Numbered from the stretch's first letter, positions 9,194 to 19,218 are shown. The stretch: 64,000 bases of DNA from Candidatus Didemnitutus sp. (GCA_017991595.1 JAGOQJ010000003.1:291544-355543); one strand, 5' to 3'. The notes: a model not told the origin generated them from the letters alone. Program-made: numbers and translations.

Positions 9194-11185
9194 TTAGAAG
9201 GAATACTTCACCGTGGCCGAGACGTAGTCGCGGTCGGCGAGCAGGTTGTATTTGCCGGCGCCGCTGAAGTTGACGTAGCGGAGTTCGCAGCCCCAGGCGT
9301 TCTGGAAGGTGAAGTCGACGCCGAGCGTGATGGTCTTGCGGCCTTCGATGAAGTTGCCGAGCGGGAGCGGCGTGTTGCCGTGCACGTCGTGCGCGAAGAT
9401 GGCGACGGGCGAGAAGTTCACGCCGGCGAAGGCGTTGTTGTAGTCGAGGCGCCCGACGAGCTGGTAGCCCCACGAGAAATCTTGGGCGAAGGCGGAGGCG
9501 GGCTCGGCGAGATTGAGGCCGCCGGCCGTCTGCATGACGGCAGCGTTGCCACCGACGAAGGTGCCCGGGCCGTCGTAGCGCATCTGGCTGCGGGCAGGGA
9601 GGTCGACGCTGACGAATCCTGCTTCCGCGAGGAGCGTGGTCTGATCGGCGCCGAGGACGCCGCGCGTGACCTTGGTGGCGGTCATCTGGCCGGTCCACAC
9701 CTTGTGGCGCCGATAGCCTGAGACGTAGGTGTTGAGCTGGCCGAGGTAGTTGCCGATCTGGTTGCCGGCGAAGCGCGGGTTGAGCGACGAGAGCGCGGCG
9801 AAGAGCAGTTCGACGTCGTCGAGCTGGAGCGGCTGGTTGTTGCGGTAGCTGACCTCGCCCTGCAGCGCGATGCCGGCGATGTTGGTGTTGAAGCTCGCAC
9901 CCCAGAGGTGGATGTCCTCGGGGAACTCGATGAGGTAGCGGCCGGTGGCGGCGGCGATGAGGAGTTCGCGCTGGCCGATCGGGCCGGTAACGTTGGTGGC
10001 GATGGTCGGGACCAGCGCGGCTACGGCGGGGAAATTCGCGATGGCAGCGGTGGCGGTCGGGTCCCCCAGCGAGGCGCCGATCAGCAGTTGCACGGCGGTG
10101 GACACGGGCACGCTCGAGGCGGTCGCGGCGGGCACGATGGCGCCCATGAGCGTGGCGCTGCCGGTGATGGCGGCGGCCGAGTCGCTCACGACGACGGCGC
10201 TGTTGACGGGCTGCGTCGGCGTGCGCGCGGAGATCGCGGGCAGCCGGCTATGATAATTCATGTAGTAGAGCGCGAACTCCGTGTTGTTCAGGCCCTCGGC
10301 GAGATAGCGAAAGGCGACGCCGTATTGGCCGGAGTTCTTGGGCTCGATGTCCGTGCCACGGGAGATGGCGCCGAGCGGGCTGTTGTCGGGGATGGCGCCG
10401 AAGCCGAGGTAAACCTTCGAGCCGCCCTTGGCGACGAAGTCATTCGTGCTGAAATAGGTGCCGGGAGGATCGACACGGGTGCGCTCCCAATCGAGGAGGT
10501 AGAAGCCTTCCATCGTCAGGTTGTCGCTCAGGCCGAGGGAGAACGACACCATGTTCACGGGGCGCAGGGCCTCCTTGAGCTCGGCTCCGGGGAGGCGGAG
10601 CTTGGCGACGTCGATCGGGTTGACGGAGTTGATACCGTTCGGAATGAACGTGCTTTCGCCCCAGCTCAGCACCTGGCGGCCGACCGCGAAGCGCGCGGGC
10701 ATGTGGCCGATGTCAGGCTTGAAATATACGTAGGCGTCGAGGAACTCGCCGCCGCGGCCGACGATCTTGCGGGCCTCGGGGCTGAGCGCCGTGCGGCTGC
10801 GCAGGTCCTTGGCATTTTCGCGGTCGTAGAAGTAGAAACCACGCACGAACGCGCCCATCTTGCCGTAATCGATCTGCAGGTCGTGGTTGGCCTTCATGAG
10901 CAGCGAAGCGAGGCCGCTGCCGTAGTTGAGGTTGCCGTCGTCGGCGTTCACGGAGCGCTGCTGGCCGACGACGCCGTTGTAGCTGCTCGTGATGCCGTAG
11001 AATTGCGGATCGGGATCGTTGAGGCGGTAGAGGCCGCCGATGGACAGAGTCGTGTCGAAACTGCCCTTGGCGTCGCCCAACTCGAAGACGACCGCATGGG
11101 AGGCGGTCGCCAAGCCGAGCAGGGAGGCAAGGGCTACGATCGTCTGGGTGTGCAGACGACGGGGCAGGTTTTTGCTTGGGTTCAT
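9194..11185 (-). CDS. DUF1302 outer-membrane protein
   Basis: The 663-residue protein has a twin-basic N-terminus, a hydrophobic signal to ASHA, then VVFELGDAKGSFDTTLSIGGLYRL. That is the DUF1302 opening, with amphipathic strand-like segments throughout and a terminal aromatic (SATVKYSF) as expected for a BAM-inserted beta-barrel. Family hallmarks visible are RNNADDGNLNY-like (here SVNADDGNLNYGSG), AVGRQVLSWGES, FIPNGINSVNPID and LDWERTRVDPPGTYFS. A low-complexity Ala/Thr/Val-rich stretch near 320-390 may be an extracellular loop. It leads the DUF1302-DUF1329 transcript and would be the outer-membrane channel of the set. Start ATG 11185. Confidence 0.92.
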   Translation of the reverse strand: MNPSKNLPRRLHTQTIVALASLLGLATASHAVVFELGDAKGSFDTTLSIGGLYRLNDPDPQFYGITSSYNGVVGQQRSVNADDGNLNYGSGLASLLMKANHDLQIDYGKMGAFVRGFYFYDRENAKDLRSRTALSPEARKIVGRGGEFLDAYVYFKPDIGHMPARFAVGRQVLSWGESTFIPNGINSVNPIDVAKLRLPGAELKEALRPVNMVSFSLGLSDNLTMEGFYLLDWERTRVDPPGTYFSTNDFVAKGGSKVYLGFGAIPDNSPLGAISRGTDIEPKNSGQYGVAFRYLAEGLNNTEFALYYMNYHSRLPAISARTPTQPVNSAVVVSDSAAAITGSATLMGAIVPAATASSVPVSTAVQLLIGASLGDPTATAAIANFPAVAALVPTIATNVTGPIGQRELLIAAATGRYLIEFPEDIHLWGASFNTNIAGIALQGEVSYRNNQPLQLDDVELLFAALSSLNPRFAGNQIGNYLGQLNTYVSGYRRHKVWTGQMTATKVTRGVLGADQTTLLAEAGFVSVDLPARSQMRYDGPGTFVGGNAAVMQTAGGLNLAEPASAFAQDFSWGYQLVGRLDYNNAFAGVNFSPVAIFAHDVHGNTPLPLGNFIEGRKTITLGVDFTFQNAWGCELRYVNFSGAGKYNLLADRDYVSATVKYSF

Positions 11186-11389
11186 AGCAGGAAAAAGCGC
11201 GCGCCCGTCAGACAGCGGGACGGCGCAAGGGGTGGGTTAGGGGACTAGCAAGCCACAGCATGGGCCTTGAATTCGGCGGATGAATGAGGGTTTGGCGTCG
11301 TGACTCAAGACTTAATCCACGCACTGGCAGGGGTTTGTTTTCGCTAATAGCGCTTTGACGGCTCGCGCGAATCGGCAAACGTGGGACGC
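11186..11389. promoter_or_regulatory. Divergent intergenic region, DUF1302/uvrA
   Basis: These 204 bases separate divergent genes and must hold both promoters. The only ordered element I see is an 11-bp palindrome CGCTAATAGCG at 11342-11352, 38 bases before the uvrA ATG. It could be an operator, but its sequence does not match a LexA box I know. No convincing -35/-10 pair could be assigned. Confidence 0.3.
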
Positions 11390-14242
11390 ATGGACGCGGC
11401 GGCGAACATCCACATCAAGGGCGCGCGGGAGCACAACCTGCGCAACCTGGAGCTGCGCATCCCGCGCGGGACTTTGACCGTCATCACCGGACCCAGCGGC
11501 TCGGGGAAGTCGTCGCTGGCCTTCGACACGCTCTACGCGGAGGGCTACCGCAAATACATGGAGAGCCTGTCGGCGCAGGCGCGGCAGATCCTCGAACAGT
11601 TGAAGCGGCCCGACGTCGATTTCATCCACGGTCTCTCTCCCGTTTTGGCGATTGAGCAGCGCACGGGCAGCGGCTCGCCGCGCAGCACGGTCGCGACCGT
11701 CACCGAGGTCGCGGACTACGCGCGCTTGCTCTGGACGCTCGCCGGCGAGCAACGTTGCCCGAAGGACGGCGGTCGCGTCGTTAAGCGCTCGCTCGACGAC
11801 TGCATCGCGCAACTCTTCCGTGATGCCCCCGGCGAGCGCGCGGTGCTGCTGGCTCCGTGGATGCGCGCCAAGCCGTCCGTGCTGCGCGAGGAAATCCCGC
11901 ACCTGCGTCAGCGCGGCTTCCAGCGCGTGCGCATCGGCGGCGAAATCCGCTCGCTCGACGAACCACGTCTGATCCCGAACGGTGCGACGGAGATCGTCGT
12001 GGAACTCGTCGTCGACCGTCTCGTGCTAAACGCCGACCAGCGGAGCCGCGTGGCCGACTCGCTTGAGCTCGCCTTCCGCGAGGGGCAGAGCCGCGCGATC
12101 GTGCTCGTGCAACGCACGGCCGACGCGCCGTGGCGCGAGATTTCGCTCAGCCAGAACCTCGCCTGCGAGCACTGTGGCGACGTGTTCGAACCGCTCACGC
12201 CGCGGCATTTCTCCTTCAACCACAAGGAGGGCGCGTGCCCCGATTGCGGCGGACTCGGCCGCAAGCTGACGTTCAGTGACGACCTCGTCGTGCCCGATCC
12301 GGAGAAATCCGTCCGCGCGGGCGCGCTCAAGCCGTGGCGCATCGGCGGAAAAAATCTCATCATCAAGCACAACGCCCTGCTCAAACAGCTCGCGGAGCAG
12401 CTGCCCTTCGACCCGGAGACGCCGTGGAAGGATCTCCCCGAGGAGACCCGCCACACGCTGCTGCACGGCGCCGGGGAGCGGTTGTTCAGCTTCAAGCTCC
12501 GGCGCATGCGCGAGGCGAAGGCGATGCCCTTCGCCGGCGTGATCGACGATTTGATGACGAGCTTCCGCGAGACCGACAGCGACGGCTTCCGCGCGCGCCT
12601 GACGACTTACATGGTCAGCGGACTGTGTCCGACCTGCCGCGGCTCGCGCCTGCATCCGCGCAGCGCCGCCGTGCAGCTCGCGGGCAAGTCCTACGCCGAT
12701 TTCGTCGCGCTCGACATCACCCGCGCGCTGGAATTCGTGCGCGGCGTGGCGGCGCGGCTGGCCGATCACGAGGCGGTGCAGGAAGTCGTCGCGGGCGTGA
12801 GCCAGCGTCTGCATTTCCTGCACGAGACCGGACTCGGTTACCTCACGCTCGAGCGCGAATACAGCACGCTCAGCGGCGGTGAGGCGCAACGCGTGCGGCT
12901 CGCCACGCAGCTCGGCATGGGCTTGGTCGGTGTCATCTACGTGCTCGACGAGCCGAGCATCGGCCTGCACCCGCGCGACAACCAGAAGCTGCTCGCTACG
13001 CTGCGCGACCTGCGCGATCGAGGCAACACCGTGGTGGTGGTCGAACACGATGAGGACACGATGCGCCTCGCCGACCACCTCATCGAGCTCGGGCCGGGCG
13101 CCGGCCGCGAGGGCGGCGAAATTCTGTTCCAAGGCACGCCGGCCGACTGCATGCGCCTGCCCGCCTCGGCTTCGCGCACCGGACCTTATCTCGCGCGCAA
13201 GCTGCGCGTCGTGAAGGACGCCAAGACGCTCGCTCCAGACGGACGCTGGCTCACGGTGCGTGGCGCGGCGGAAAACAACTTGAGGCAGGTCGATGCGGCC
13301 TTCCCGGTCGGATTGCTCACCTGCGTGACCGGAGTGTCCGGTTCCGGGAAAAGTTCGCTCGTGAACGACATCCTCGCTGCCGCCACCGCGCGCAAGCTGA
13401 ATGGCGCGAAGGTTGTTCCGGGCAAGCACCGTGCGCTCGCGGGTCTCGAGCATTTTGAAAAGACCGTGCAGGTCGACCAGGAGCCCATCGGTCGCAGCCC
13501 GCGTTCGAATCCGGCTACCTATGTGGGCCTGCTCGACCTGTTGCGCGATCTCTTCGCCCACCTGCCGCTGGCCAAGGTCCGCGGCTACAAAGCCAGCCGT
13601 TTCTCGTTCAACGTGCGCGGCGGACGCTGTGAGCGTTGCCAAGGCGACGGGCAGATCCGCCTCGATATGCAGTTCATGGCGGATGCCTTTGCGCCCTGTC
13701 CCAGCTGCGACGGCCGGCGCTTCAACCGCGAGACGCTGGAGGTGCGATTCCACGGTCGGAACATCGCCGACGTGCTCGGCCTCACCGTGCGCGAAGCGAT
13801 CGAGCTGTTCCGCGCGTTCCCGCGCATCACCGAGAAGCTCGCGACCTTGGAGGCCGTCGGGCTCGGCTACCTGCAACTCGGCCAATCGGCGACGACGCTG
13901 AGCGGCGGTGAGGCGCAGCGGCTCAAACTTTCGCTCGAACTGAGCAAGCGCGAACAGGGCCGCACGCTCTACATCCTCGACGAGCCGACCACCGGTCTGC
14001 ACTGGACCGACATTGTGCGCCTGCTCGACCTGCTGTTCAAACTGCGCGACGCCGGCAACACGGTCGTGGTCATCGAGCACAATCTTGATGTGATCAACGT
14101 CGCCGACTGGCTGATCGATCTGGGCCCCGGCGGCGGGCCGGAGGGCGGCGACATCGTTTACGCCGGGCCGCGCAAGGGCATCGAGGCCGAGGCGCGTTCG
14201 CTCACCGGCATCGCACTGGCGCAGTGGCAGCGAGGCAGCTGA
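11390..14242 (+). CDS. uvrA: UvrA-type excinuclease ABC ATPase
   Basis: The 950-residue protein has the complete UvrA plan: Walker [10 protein letters not shown] at 34-42 and GVSGSGKSS at 648-656, two LSGGEAQR signatures (about 494 and 838), Walker B LDEPS and LDEPT, and paired CxxC zinc sites near 259-290, 413 and 747-773. UvrA dimers find helix-distorting lesions and load UvrB. The N-terminal half differs from housekeeping UvrA (for example [26 protein letters not shown]), and no uvrB is nearby, so this may be a second, divergent UvrA of the kind many Verrucomicrobiota carry. Start: ATG 11390 with GGGA upstream; the GTG at 11381 adds three residues. The long antisense frames here are shadows. 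Confidence 0.88.
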   Translation: MDAAANIHIKGAREHNLRNLELRIPRGTLTVITGPSGSGKSSLAFDTLYAEGYRKYMESLSAQARQILEQLKRPDVDFIHGLSPVLAIEQRTGSGSPRSTVATVTEVADYARLLWTLAGEQRCPKDGGRVVKRSLDDCIAQLFRDAPGERAVLLAPWMRAKPSVLREEIPHLRQRGFQRVRIGGEIRSLDEPRLIPNGATEIVVELVVDRLVLNADQRSRVADSLELAFREGQSRAIVLVQRTADAPWREISLSQNLACEHCGDVFEPLTPRHFSFNHKEGACPDCGGLGRKLTFSDDLVVPDPEKSVRAGALKPWRIGGKNLIIKHNALLKQLAEQLPFDPETPWKDLPEETRHTLLHGAGERLFSFKLRRMREAKAMPFAGVIDDLMTSFRETDSDGFRARLTTYMVSGLCPTCRGSRLHPRSAAVQLAGKSYADFVALDITRALEFVRGVAARLADHEAVQEVVAGVSQRLHFLHETGLGYLTLEREYSTLSGGEAQRVRLATQLGMGLVGVIYVLDEPSIGLHPRDNQKLLATLRDLRDRGNTVVVVEHDEDTMRLADHLIELGPGAGREGGEILFQGTPADCMRLPASASRTGPYLARKLRVVKDAKTLAPDGRWLTVRGAAENNLRQVDAAFPVGLLTCVTGVSGSGKSSLVNDILAAATARKLNGAKVVPGKHRALAGLEHFEKTVQVDQEPIGRSPRSNPATYVGLLDLLRDLFAHLPLAKVRGYKASRFSFNVRGGRCERCQGDGQIRLDMQFMADAFAPCPSCDGRRFNRETLEVRFHGRNIADVLGLTVREAIELFRAFPRITEKLATLEAVGLGYLQLGQSATTLSGGEAQRLKLSLELSKREQGRTLYILDEPTTGLHWTDIVRLLDLLFKLRDAGNTVVVIEHNLDVINVADWLIDLGPGGGPEGGDIVYAGPRKGIEAEARSLTGIALAQWQRGS

Positions 14243-14282
14243 ACGAGCGTTTCCCCGAGACTCTGGCTGCAGGGTGGTGAAA

Positions 14283-14300
14283 CGCAGGAAAATACCTGCG
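14283..14300. promoter_or_regulatory. Small palindrome upstream of DUF4252 gene
   Basis: CGCAGG and CCTGCG form a perfect 6-bp inverted repeat around the A-rich spacer AAAATA, 67 bases before the ATG at 14367. It may be an operator or a weak hairpin at the end of the uvrA transcript; no T-run follows. Confidence 0.25.
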
Positions 14301-14366
14301 ACTTCCGACCAGTATGGCGGGTGATGAGGGCAATCCGGCCATCAACCTCCAACTCCGCTCCGTCCC

Positions 14367-14927
14367 ATGAAGAACTCCCTCCGCCTCCTCTGCACCGCCG
14401 CCTTCGTCTCGGCGGCCATGCTCGTCTCCGCCAACGCCTCCGCCGAGCCCGGCTATGTCGACATCGGTCAATTGGCGCCGTCCGCCAAGGGCGAATTCGT
14501 CGAGATCAACCTCTCGCCCGCCTTGCTCAAGTTTGCCGCGCGCATCGCGAAGCATCACGAGCCCGACGCCGCCGAACTTGTCGGCGACATCAAGCGCATC
14601 CGCGTCAACGTGGTCGACCTCGATGACGGCAACCGCGCCGCAACCATCGCGAAGATCGAGGATGTCCGCGCCAAGCTCGAGAGTCAGGGTTGGACGCGCA
14701 TGGTCACCGTGCGCGAAGCGGAAGGCGGCGACAATGTCGCGGTCTTCGCCAAGATGCAGAGCGAAGACGCCATCGACGGGCTCGTCGTCACCGTCATCGA
14801 CCGCCGCGGTCAGGCCGTCTTCGTGAACGTCGTCGGCAATATCAGCGCCGACAAGATCGGCGCGCTGGCCGAGAAATACGACATCGAGCCGCTGCGCAAA
14901 GTGAAGATCAAGGCCACGCGCAGCTGA
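14367..14927 (+). CDS. DUF4252 exported protein
   Basis: The 186-residue protein has a signal peptide (KNSLRLLCTAAFVSAAMLVSANASA) ending near residue 27. The mature domain matches DUF4252: IKRIRVNVVDLDDGNRAA, LESQGWTRMVTVRE, VAVFAKMQSEDAIDGLVVTV and NISADKIGALAEKYDI. The family is common in Bacteroidota and Verrucomicrobiota and has no assigned activity. There is no lipobox, so it is periplasmic. The next gene downstream encodes a related but membrane-anchored protein (see there). Start ATG 14367. A promoter is probably in the 124-base gap after uvrA, since that gene has its own end. Confidence 0.85.
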   Translation: MKNSLRLLCTAAFVSAAMLVSANASAEPGYVDIGQLAPSAKGEFVEINLSPALLKFAARIAKHHEPDAAELVGDIKRIRVNVVDLDDGNRAATIAKIEDVRAKLESQGWTRMVTVREAEGGDNVAVFAKMQSEDAIDGLVVTVIDRRGQAVFVNVVGNISADKIGALAEKYDIEPLRKVKIKATRS

Positions 14928-14941
14928 GTTAGGCTCCCTTC

Positions 14942-14970
14942 ACGCGGCGTCCTCGCACTGGGCGCCGCGT
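14942..14970 (+). terminator. Possible hairpin terminator after DUF4252 gene
   Basis: ACGCGGCG and CGCCGCGT pair perfectly over 8 bp with a 13-base loop. Only a pyrimidine-rich, not T-run, sequence follows, so it may be a weak or Rho-assisted terminator. Confidence 0.35.
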
Positions 14971-15004
14971 TCCCACACCAGCTTCCCTTTTATTCCGCCC
15001 CGCC

Positions 15005-15625
15005 ATGAACTCTTCCTCGTCGCAACCTCCCGTGATCCGTCGCCGCCGCGTGTGGCCGTGGATTGTCGGTCTTCTGCTCGCTCCTTTCCTCATCGTGGCG
15101 GTCGGGGCGGCGAGTTATCTCACGCTCGATCGCGATGCCGCGCTGCTGCGCCGCCACCTGATGGCGGCCGCCCCCGGCGCTTGGGAGACCAAGGTGCAGC
15201 TCAGCATTGGCAGCGCGACGCTCGGCACGCTGCGCACCGGGCTGTGGTTCGTGGATCATCCTGAGATCGGCGAGGCACGGTGCGCGCTGCGCGCGGTCAA
15301 ACATGCCAGCGTGGGCGTCTATGAGCGCACTTCCGAGGCGGCGCCGCTCGCGCCGGGTGAACTGCTGGCCGGAACCGATCGCGCCATGCAAAGTCGCGGT
15401 TGGTCCCGCTTGGTCGGTGTCGCGGGCACGGACGAGACGGTCATGATCTACGCGTCCGACACCCAAGCCGAGCACGAACCCGTGGAGCTGCGCATCGCGG
15501 TGCTTGATGGCCGGGAACTCGTCGTGGTCTCCACGGCCGTCGATGCCGACGCTTTGCAGGAATTCGTCGCGCGCTATGCCGGCGACAAGGTCGATGCCCG
15601 CTTGCGTCAGCTGGCGCAGCGTTGA
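15005..15625 (+). CDS. Membrane-anchored DUF4252-related protein
   Basis: The 206-residue protein has a basic N-terminus (IRRRRVWPW), one transmembrane helix at about 18-41 and a periplasmic domain. I know no named family for it, but its C-terminal half aligns by eye with the preceding DUF4252 protein: SRGWSRLVGVAGTDETVMIYA against SQGWTRMVTVREAEGGDNVAVFA, then a hydrophobic strand, then a DADALQEFVARYAGD / SADKIGALAEKYD helix. It therefore looks like an adjacent, diverged paralogue that gained a membrane anchor. Possible partner of the DUF4252 protein at the inner membrane; activity unknown. Confidence 0.7.
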   Translation: MNSSSSQPPVIRRRRVWPWIVGLLLAPFLIVAVGAASYLTLDRDAALLRRHLMAAAPGAWETKVQLSIGSATLGTLRTGLWFVDHPEIGEARCALRAVKHASVGVYERTSEAAPLAPGELLAGTDRAMQSRGWSRLVGVAGTDETVMIYASDTQAEHEPVELRIAVLDGRELVVVSTAVDADALQEFVARYAGDKVDARLRQLAQR

Positions 15626-15703
15626 AAGCCGGCGGACTGCGAGGCACGCGGCGCGCTGCGCCGCCACTTGCCTTGCGCGCTTCGGCGGCTCATTGAAACA
15701 GGC

Positions 15704-16894
15704 ATGCCGCGCGCGTTGCCGACCATCGTCCACCTCGACGCCGATGCGTTTTTCGTGTCGTGCGAGCTGGCGTTGAAACCGGAGCTGCGCGGAACGAAGT
15801 GCGCGGTGGGCGGCCGGGAGCGCGGCATCATTTCCTCGGCCAGCTACGAAGCCCGCGCGTGCGGCGTCTATACGCCGATGGCAACGAAGCTCGCGCTGAA
15901 GGTTTGTCCCGACCTCATCCTGCTGCCACATACGTCGGGACTCTACAGCCGGGTTTCGCGCCGCATGTTCGATCTGTGCGAGACGATGACTCCGCTCGTG
16001 CAGCGCAACTCGATTGACGAAGGCTATCTCGATCTCGGGCCCTGCGGGTTTCGCACGGCGGAGGAAATCACGCAGCGCGTGCGGACGCTGCAGCAGCGCA
16101 TCTGGGACGAGTTGCAAATCACCGCCTCGTTCGGTGTCGCCACGAACAAGCTCGTTGCTGCGATTGCCAGCAAGGCGTGCAAGCCGAAGGGCTTCACCGT
16201 CGTGCCACCCGGCAACGAGGCGGCCTATCTGGCGCCGTTGCCGATCGGTGTGCTGCCGGGCGTGGGCAAGAAGAGCGAGGAGCGGCTGAAGGCCGCAGGC
16301 CTGCGCCAAGTGCGCGACGTGCTGGGGCGGAGCGAGACGGAGTTGAAGGCGCTCTTTGGCAGCGGCTGGGAAGATGTGCTGCGCATGGCGCGCGGTGAGG
16401 ATGACCGGCCCGTGCATACCGAGCACGACGACGCGAAATCCTACTCGCAGCAGGAGACCTTTGCGCACGACATCGCCTCATTCGCCGAGATCGAGCGCGT
16501 GGCCAAGGGCATGGTCGACGAGCTCATGGCGACCATCCGCACCGACGGAAAATGCGTGCGCACGATGACCGTGAAGGTGCGCTATCCCGGCATGGAGGAC
16601 AGCTCCTGCGGACGCTCGCTCACGGCGGCGACGGACTTGGCCGAGCCGTTCTACGGTCTCGTCGCACCGCTGCTGCGCGGGGCGTGGACGCAAAGGCGTC
16701 CGCTGCGGCTCGTGAGTGTGCGTTTTTCCAACGTGGAGGAGAAACCGGCCCAGCTGGAGATGTTCGCACAAGGCGACGAGAAGCGTCGCCGACTCGCCGC
16801 CGTGATGGATCGGCTCAACGCCGGCAAGGCCCCGGCCGTGACGCGCGGGCACCAGCTCAAGCCGGAGTCCGGCGCGGGTGGCGCGGCGCGGTGA
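15704..16894 (+). CDS. dinB: DNA polymerase IV (Y-family)
   Basis: The 396-residue translesion polymerase opens HLDADAFFVSCE, giving the first metal-binding aspartate (D12). It has SIDEGYLDL with D105-E106 completing the active site; the usual SIDEAYLD reads SIDEGYLD here. The helix-hairpin-helix LPGVGKKSEERL follows near 185-200, then the little-finger domain. A C-terminal QLEMF at 350-354 fits the beta-clamp binding motif. It copies past lesions at low fidelity. Start ATG 15704; the frame opens earlier at a TTG with no conserved residues. It sits between an envelope protein gene and a phosphatase gene, with no LexA box I can recognise. Confidence 0.93.
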   Translation: MPRALPTIVHLDADAFFVSCELALKPELRGTKCAVGGRERGIISSASYEARACGVYTPMATKLALKVCPDLILLPHTSGLYSRVSRRMFDLCETMTPLVQRNSIDEGYLDLGPCGFRTAEEITQRVRTLQQRIWDELQITASFGVATNKLVAAIASKACKPKGFTVVPPGNEAAYLAPLPIGVLPGVGKKSEERLKAAGLRQVRDVLGRSETELKALFGSGWEDVLRMARGEDDRPVHTEHDDAKSYSQQETFAHDIASFAEIERVAKGMVDELMATIRTDGKCVRTMTVKVRYPGMEDSSCGRSLTAATDLAEPFYGLVAPLLRGAWTQRRPLRLVSVRFSNVEEKPAQLEMFAQGDEKRRRLAAVMDRLNAGKAPAVTRGHQLKPESGAGGAAR

Positions 16895-16942
16895 AAGTTT
16901 TGTGGTAATTGGCCGCAAAGCGCGTCTAGTTCGCGGGCGACC

Positions 16943-17743
16943 ATGACTTCCCGCTCCGAGATCGACCGCCGTATCGCCGCCGCCCAACAAGCCGTGATGG
17001 CCGAGACAGCCCGACTGCACGCCGAGTTCGGCCGCGCCCGCGCCGAACTCAAATACGACGGCACGCGCGTGACCGCGGTCGACATCGCGATCTCCGAGAG
17101 CATCCAGCGGACGATCACGGCGCAGTTTCCGGAGGATCAATTTTTCAGCGAGGAACTGGCCCTTACGGACCAGCCGATCCCGGTGACGGCGCCTTATTGC
17201 TGGGTGCTCGATCCGATCGACGGCACCAACAACTACGCCAACGGCATTCCCTACGTCTCGATCTCGCTCGCATTGCTGCACGACGGCATGCCGATCTACG
17301 GCGTCATCTACGATATGGCCCGCCGCGTGTTGATGCACGGCGGTCCGGGACGCGGCCTGTGGGACGATGGCCGCCCGGCGCGGGTGAGCGCGGAGCCGCC
17401 ACACTCGAACAGCCTCATCGGCTTCCACTCGCCGGTGGAGAAGATCTACGCTGCCGAGGGCAAGCGACTCATCGAGCAGTTCAAGATCCGCGGCCTCGGC
17501 AGCAGCGCGCTGCATCTGGCCTATGCGTCGGTGGGGCATCTCGAAGGCGTCGTGGAGCACAACAACCGTATCTGGGACGTGGCCGCCGCGGCGGCGCTGA
17601 TCGTCGAAGGCGGCGGCGAGTTGCACTACCTCACGCCCGCGCCGTTCCCGATGAGGGAATTCTGGCTGAAATCCCCGCGCGTCCAATACGTCGCCGGCAA
17701 CGCCGCCATGTGCGCGCGCCTGCACGAGATCCTCGGACGCTGA
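16943..17743 (+). CDS. Inositol monophosphatase family protein
   Basis: The 266-residue enzyme has the magnesium-dependent phosphatase motifs: FSEE near 70, DPIDGTNNYANG with D90 and D93, and WDVAAAAALIVEGGG with D212. Family members hydrolyse inositol phosphates, histidinol phosphate or PAP. The NNYANGIPY continuation in place of the common NFVHGFP gives no clear substrate, so SuhB, HisN and CysQ roles remain open. Length is typical. It starts 48 bases after dinB and may be co-transcribed; no pathway neighbours help. Confidence 0.9.
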   Translation: MTSRSEIDRRIAAAQQAVMAETARLHAEFGRARAELKYDGTRVTAVDIAISESIQRTITAQFPEDQFFSEELALTDQPIPVTAPYCWVLDPIDGTNNYANGIPYVSISLALLHDGMPIYGVIYDMARRVLMHGGPGRGLWDDGRPARVSAEPPHSNSLIGFHSPVEKIYAAEGKRLIEQFKIRGLGSSALHLAYASVGHLEGVVEHNNRIWDVAAAAALIVEGGGELHYLTPAPFPMREFWLKSPRVQYVAGNAAMCARLHEILGR

Positions 17744-17844
17744 GCGGGCCGCGGGCGTCGCCGGCACGCGGCGGCGTGTGCGCGCCAGGCCGGATTTTTG
17801 GTTTCTGACTAGCCGCCGTGCGCAAGTTGGGGCAAGCTGCGCGC

Positions 17845-19218
17845 ATGTTCGACCCCATTGAGAAACTCAAAGAATACGTCAGCCACGCCAGCGTCTCCGC
17901 CGATTCGAAATTCCTCGACGGCATGCGCGGGGCGCAGAATTTCCTCACCTCGCTGCTGAAGGGCATCGGCTTCAGCGTGGAGTCCGTCCCCACGGACCTG
18001 CATCCCGTCATCGTCGCGAAGCGCATCGTCAACCAGACCTCGCCGCACGTCATCATTTACGGACACTACGACGTGCAGCCGGCCGATCCGCTCGCGCAGT
18101 GGAAGACGTCGCCGTTCGAGGCCGTGATCAAGGGCAACCGCATCTACGGTCGCGGCACCGCCGACAACAAGGGCCCGCTGCTGGTCCACATCGCGGCCGT
18201 CGCGCAGTTGCTGGAAGAGCAGCCGGACCTGCCGCTCAACATCACCTTCGTCGTTGAGGGCGAGGAGGAGATCGGCAGCAAGAACTTCAAGCAATTCCTC
18301 AAGGCCAACAAGCACCGCCTCGACGGCGATTTCATCTTCATGTCCGACACCGGCATCCCGTCGCCCGACCAGATGGTCGTGACCGTCGGCCTGCGCGGCA
18401 TGCTGGCCTTCGAGATCGAACTCACCGGCCCGAAAACCGACCTGCACTCGGGCATGAACGGCGGCGTGCTGATGAATCCGTTGCAGGCGCTCGCCGAGTT
18501 GTGCGCCTCGTTGCACACTCCGGATGGCCGCGTGAACATCCCCGGCTTCTACGGCAAAGTCATCGAGCCCGAGGCGTGGGAGCGCGCGCAGCTGAAGAAG
18601 GCCGGCCTGAAGAAGGACGCTTACCAGAAATTCCTCGGCATCCCGAAATTCCACACGCCGCCCGGCTACACGCCGTTCGAGGCGATCCGCTTCCTGCCCA
18701 CGCTGGAGTTTAACGGCTTCAGCGGCGGCTATCAGGGCGAGGGCACGAAGACCGTCATCCCGAGCAAAGCCAGCGCCAAGGTCACCTGCCGCCTCGTGCC
18801 GAATCAGACGCCCGAGAACGTGAAGGAACTCATCTTCAAAACCATCCGGAAGCGCTGCCCGAAGGGCGTCACGCTGAAGATCACCGAGCAGCACGTCGCG
18901 ACGCCTTACGTCGTGATCCCGCCCGATCGCTCGAACACCCCGAAGAACCAGTCGCCGCGTCTCGCCGCGTGCTTCCGCGCGCTCGATGCCGCGACGAAGG
19001 AAGTCTGGGGCAAGCCGGCGCTCTATCTCCGCGAAGGCGGCAGCGTGGGCCTGATCGCCGACATCAAGACCGTGCTCGGCCTCGATGCGGTGATGATGGG
19101 TCTGTTCCTGCCCGAGGATAACCTGCACGCGCCGAACGAGAGCTTCCATCTCGGCGTGATGAAGAAGGGCATCGCCACGAGCCGGCGTGTGCTCGAGCAC
19201 CTCGCGCGCGGGCAGTAA
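17845..19218 (+). CDS. M20-family metallopeptidase (dipeptidase)
   Basis: The 457-residue protein is an M20/M25/M40 peptidase. Zinc ligands and catalytic residues lie in GHYDVQPA (H74, D76), GTADNKGP (D107), EGEEEIGS (about 138-145) and MSDTG, with a dimerisation domain inserted at about 195-350 and a late histidine near the C-terminus (LHAPNESFHL). No signal peptide is present, so it should be a cytosolic dipeptidase-type hydrolase of the carnosinase/CNDP-like group. Start: ATG 17845 (MFDPIEKLKEYV); a GTG at 17818 would add nine residues without family character. It lies 101 bases downstream of the phosphatase gene. Confidence 0.92.
   Translation: MFDPIEKLKEYVSHASVSADSKFLDGMRGAQNFLTSLLKGIGFSVESVPTDLHPVIVAKRIVNQTSPHVIIYGHYDVQPADPLAQWKTSPFEAVIKGNRIYGRGTADNKGPLLVHIAAVAQLLEEQPDLPLNITFVVEGEEEIGSKNFKQFLKANKHRLDGDFIFMSDTGIPSPDQMVVTVGLRGMLAFEIELTGPKTDLHSGMNGGVLMNPLQALAELCASLHTPDGRVNIPGFYGKVIEPEAWERAQLKKAGLKKDAYQKFLGIPKFHTPPGYTPFEAIRFLPTLEFNGFSGGYQGEGTKTVIPSKASAKVTCRLVPNQTPENVKELIFKTIRKRCPKGVTLKITEQHVATPYVVIPPDRSNTPKNQSPRLAACFRALDAATKEVWGKPALYLREGGSVGLIADIKTVLGLDAVMMGLFLPEDNLHAPNESFHLGVMKKGIATSRRVLEHLARGQ

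Noticed and set aside
12026..14080. 684-codon antisense frame over uvrA
   Set aside because: The sense strand encodes a complete UvrA with all motifs.
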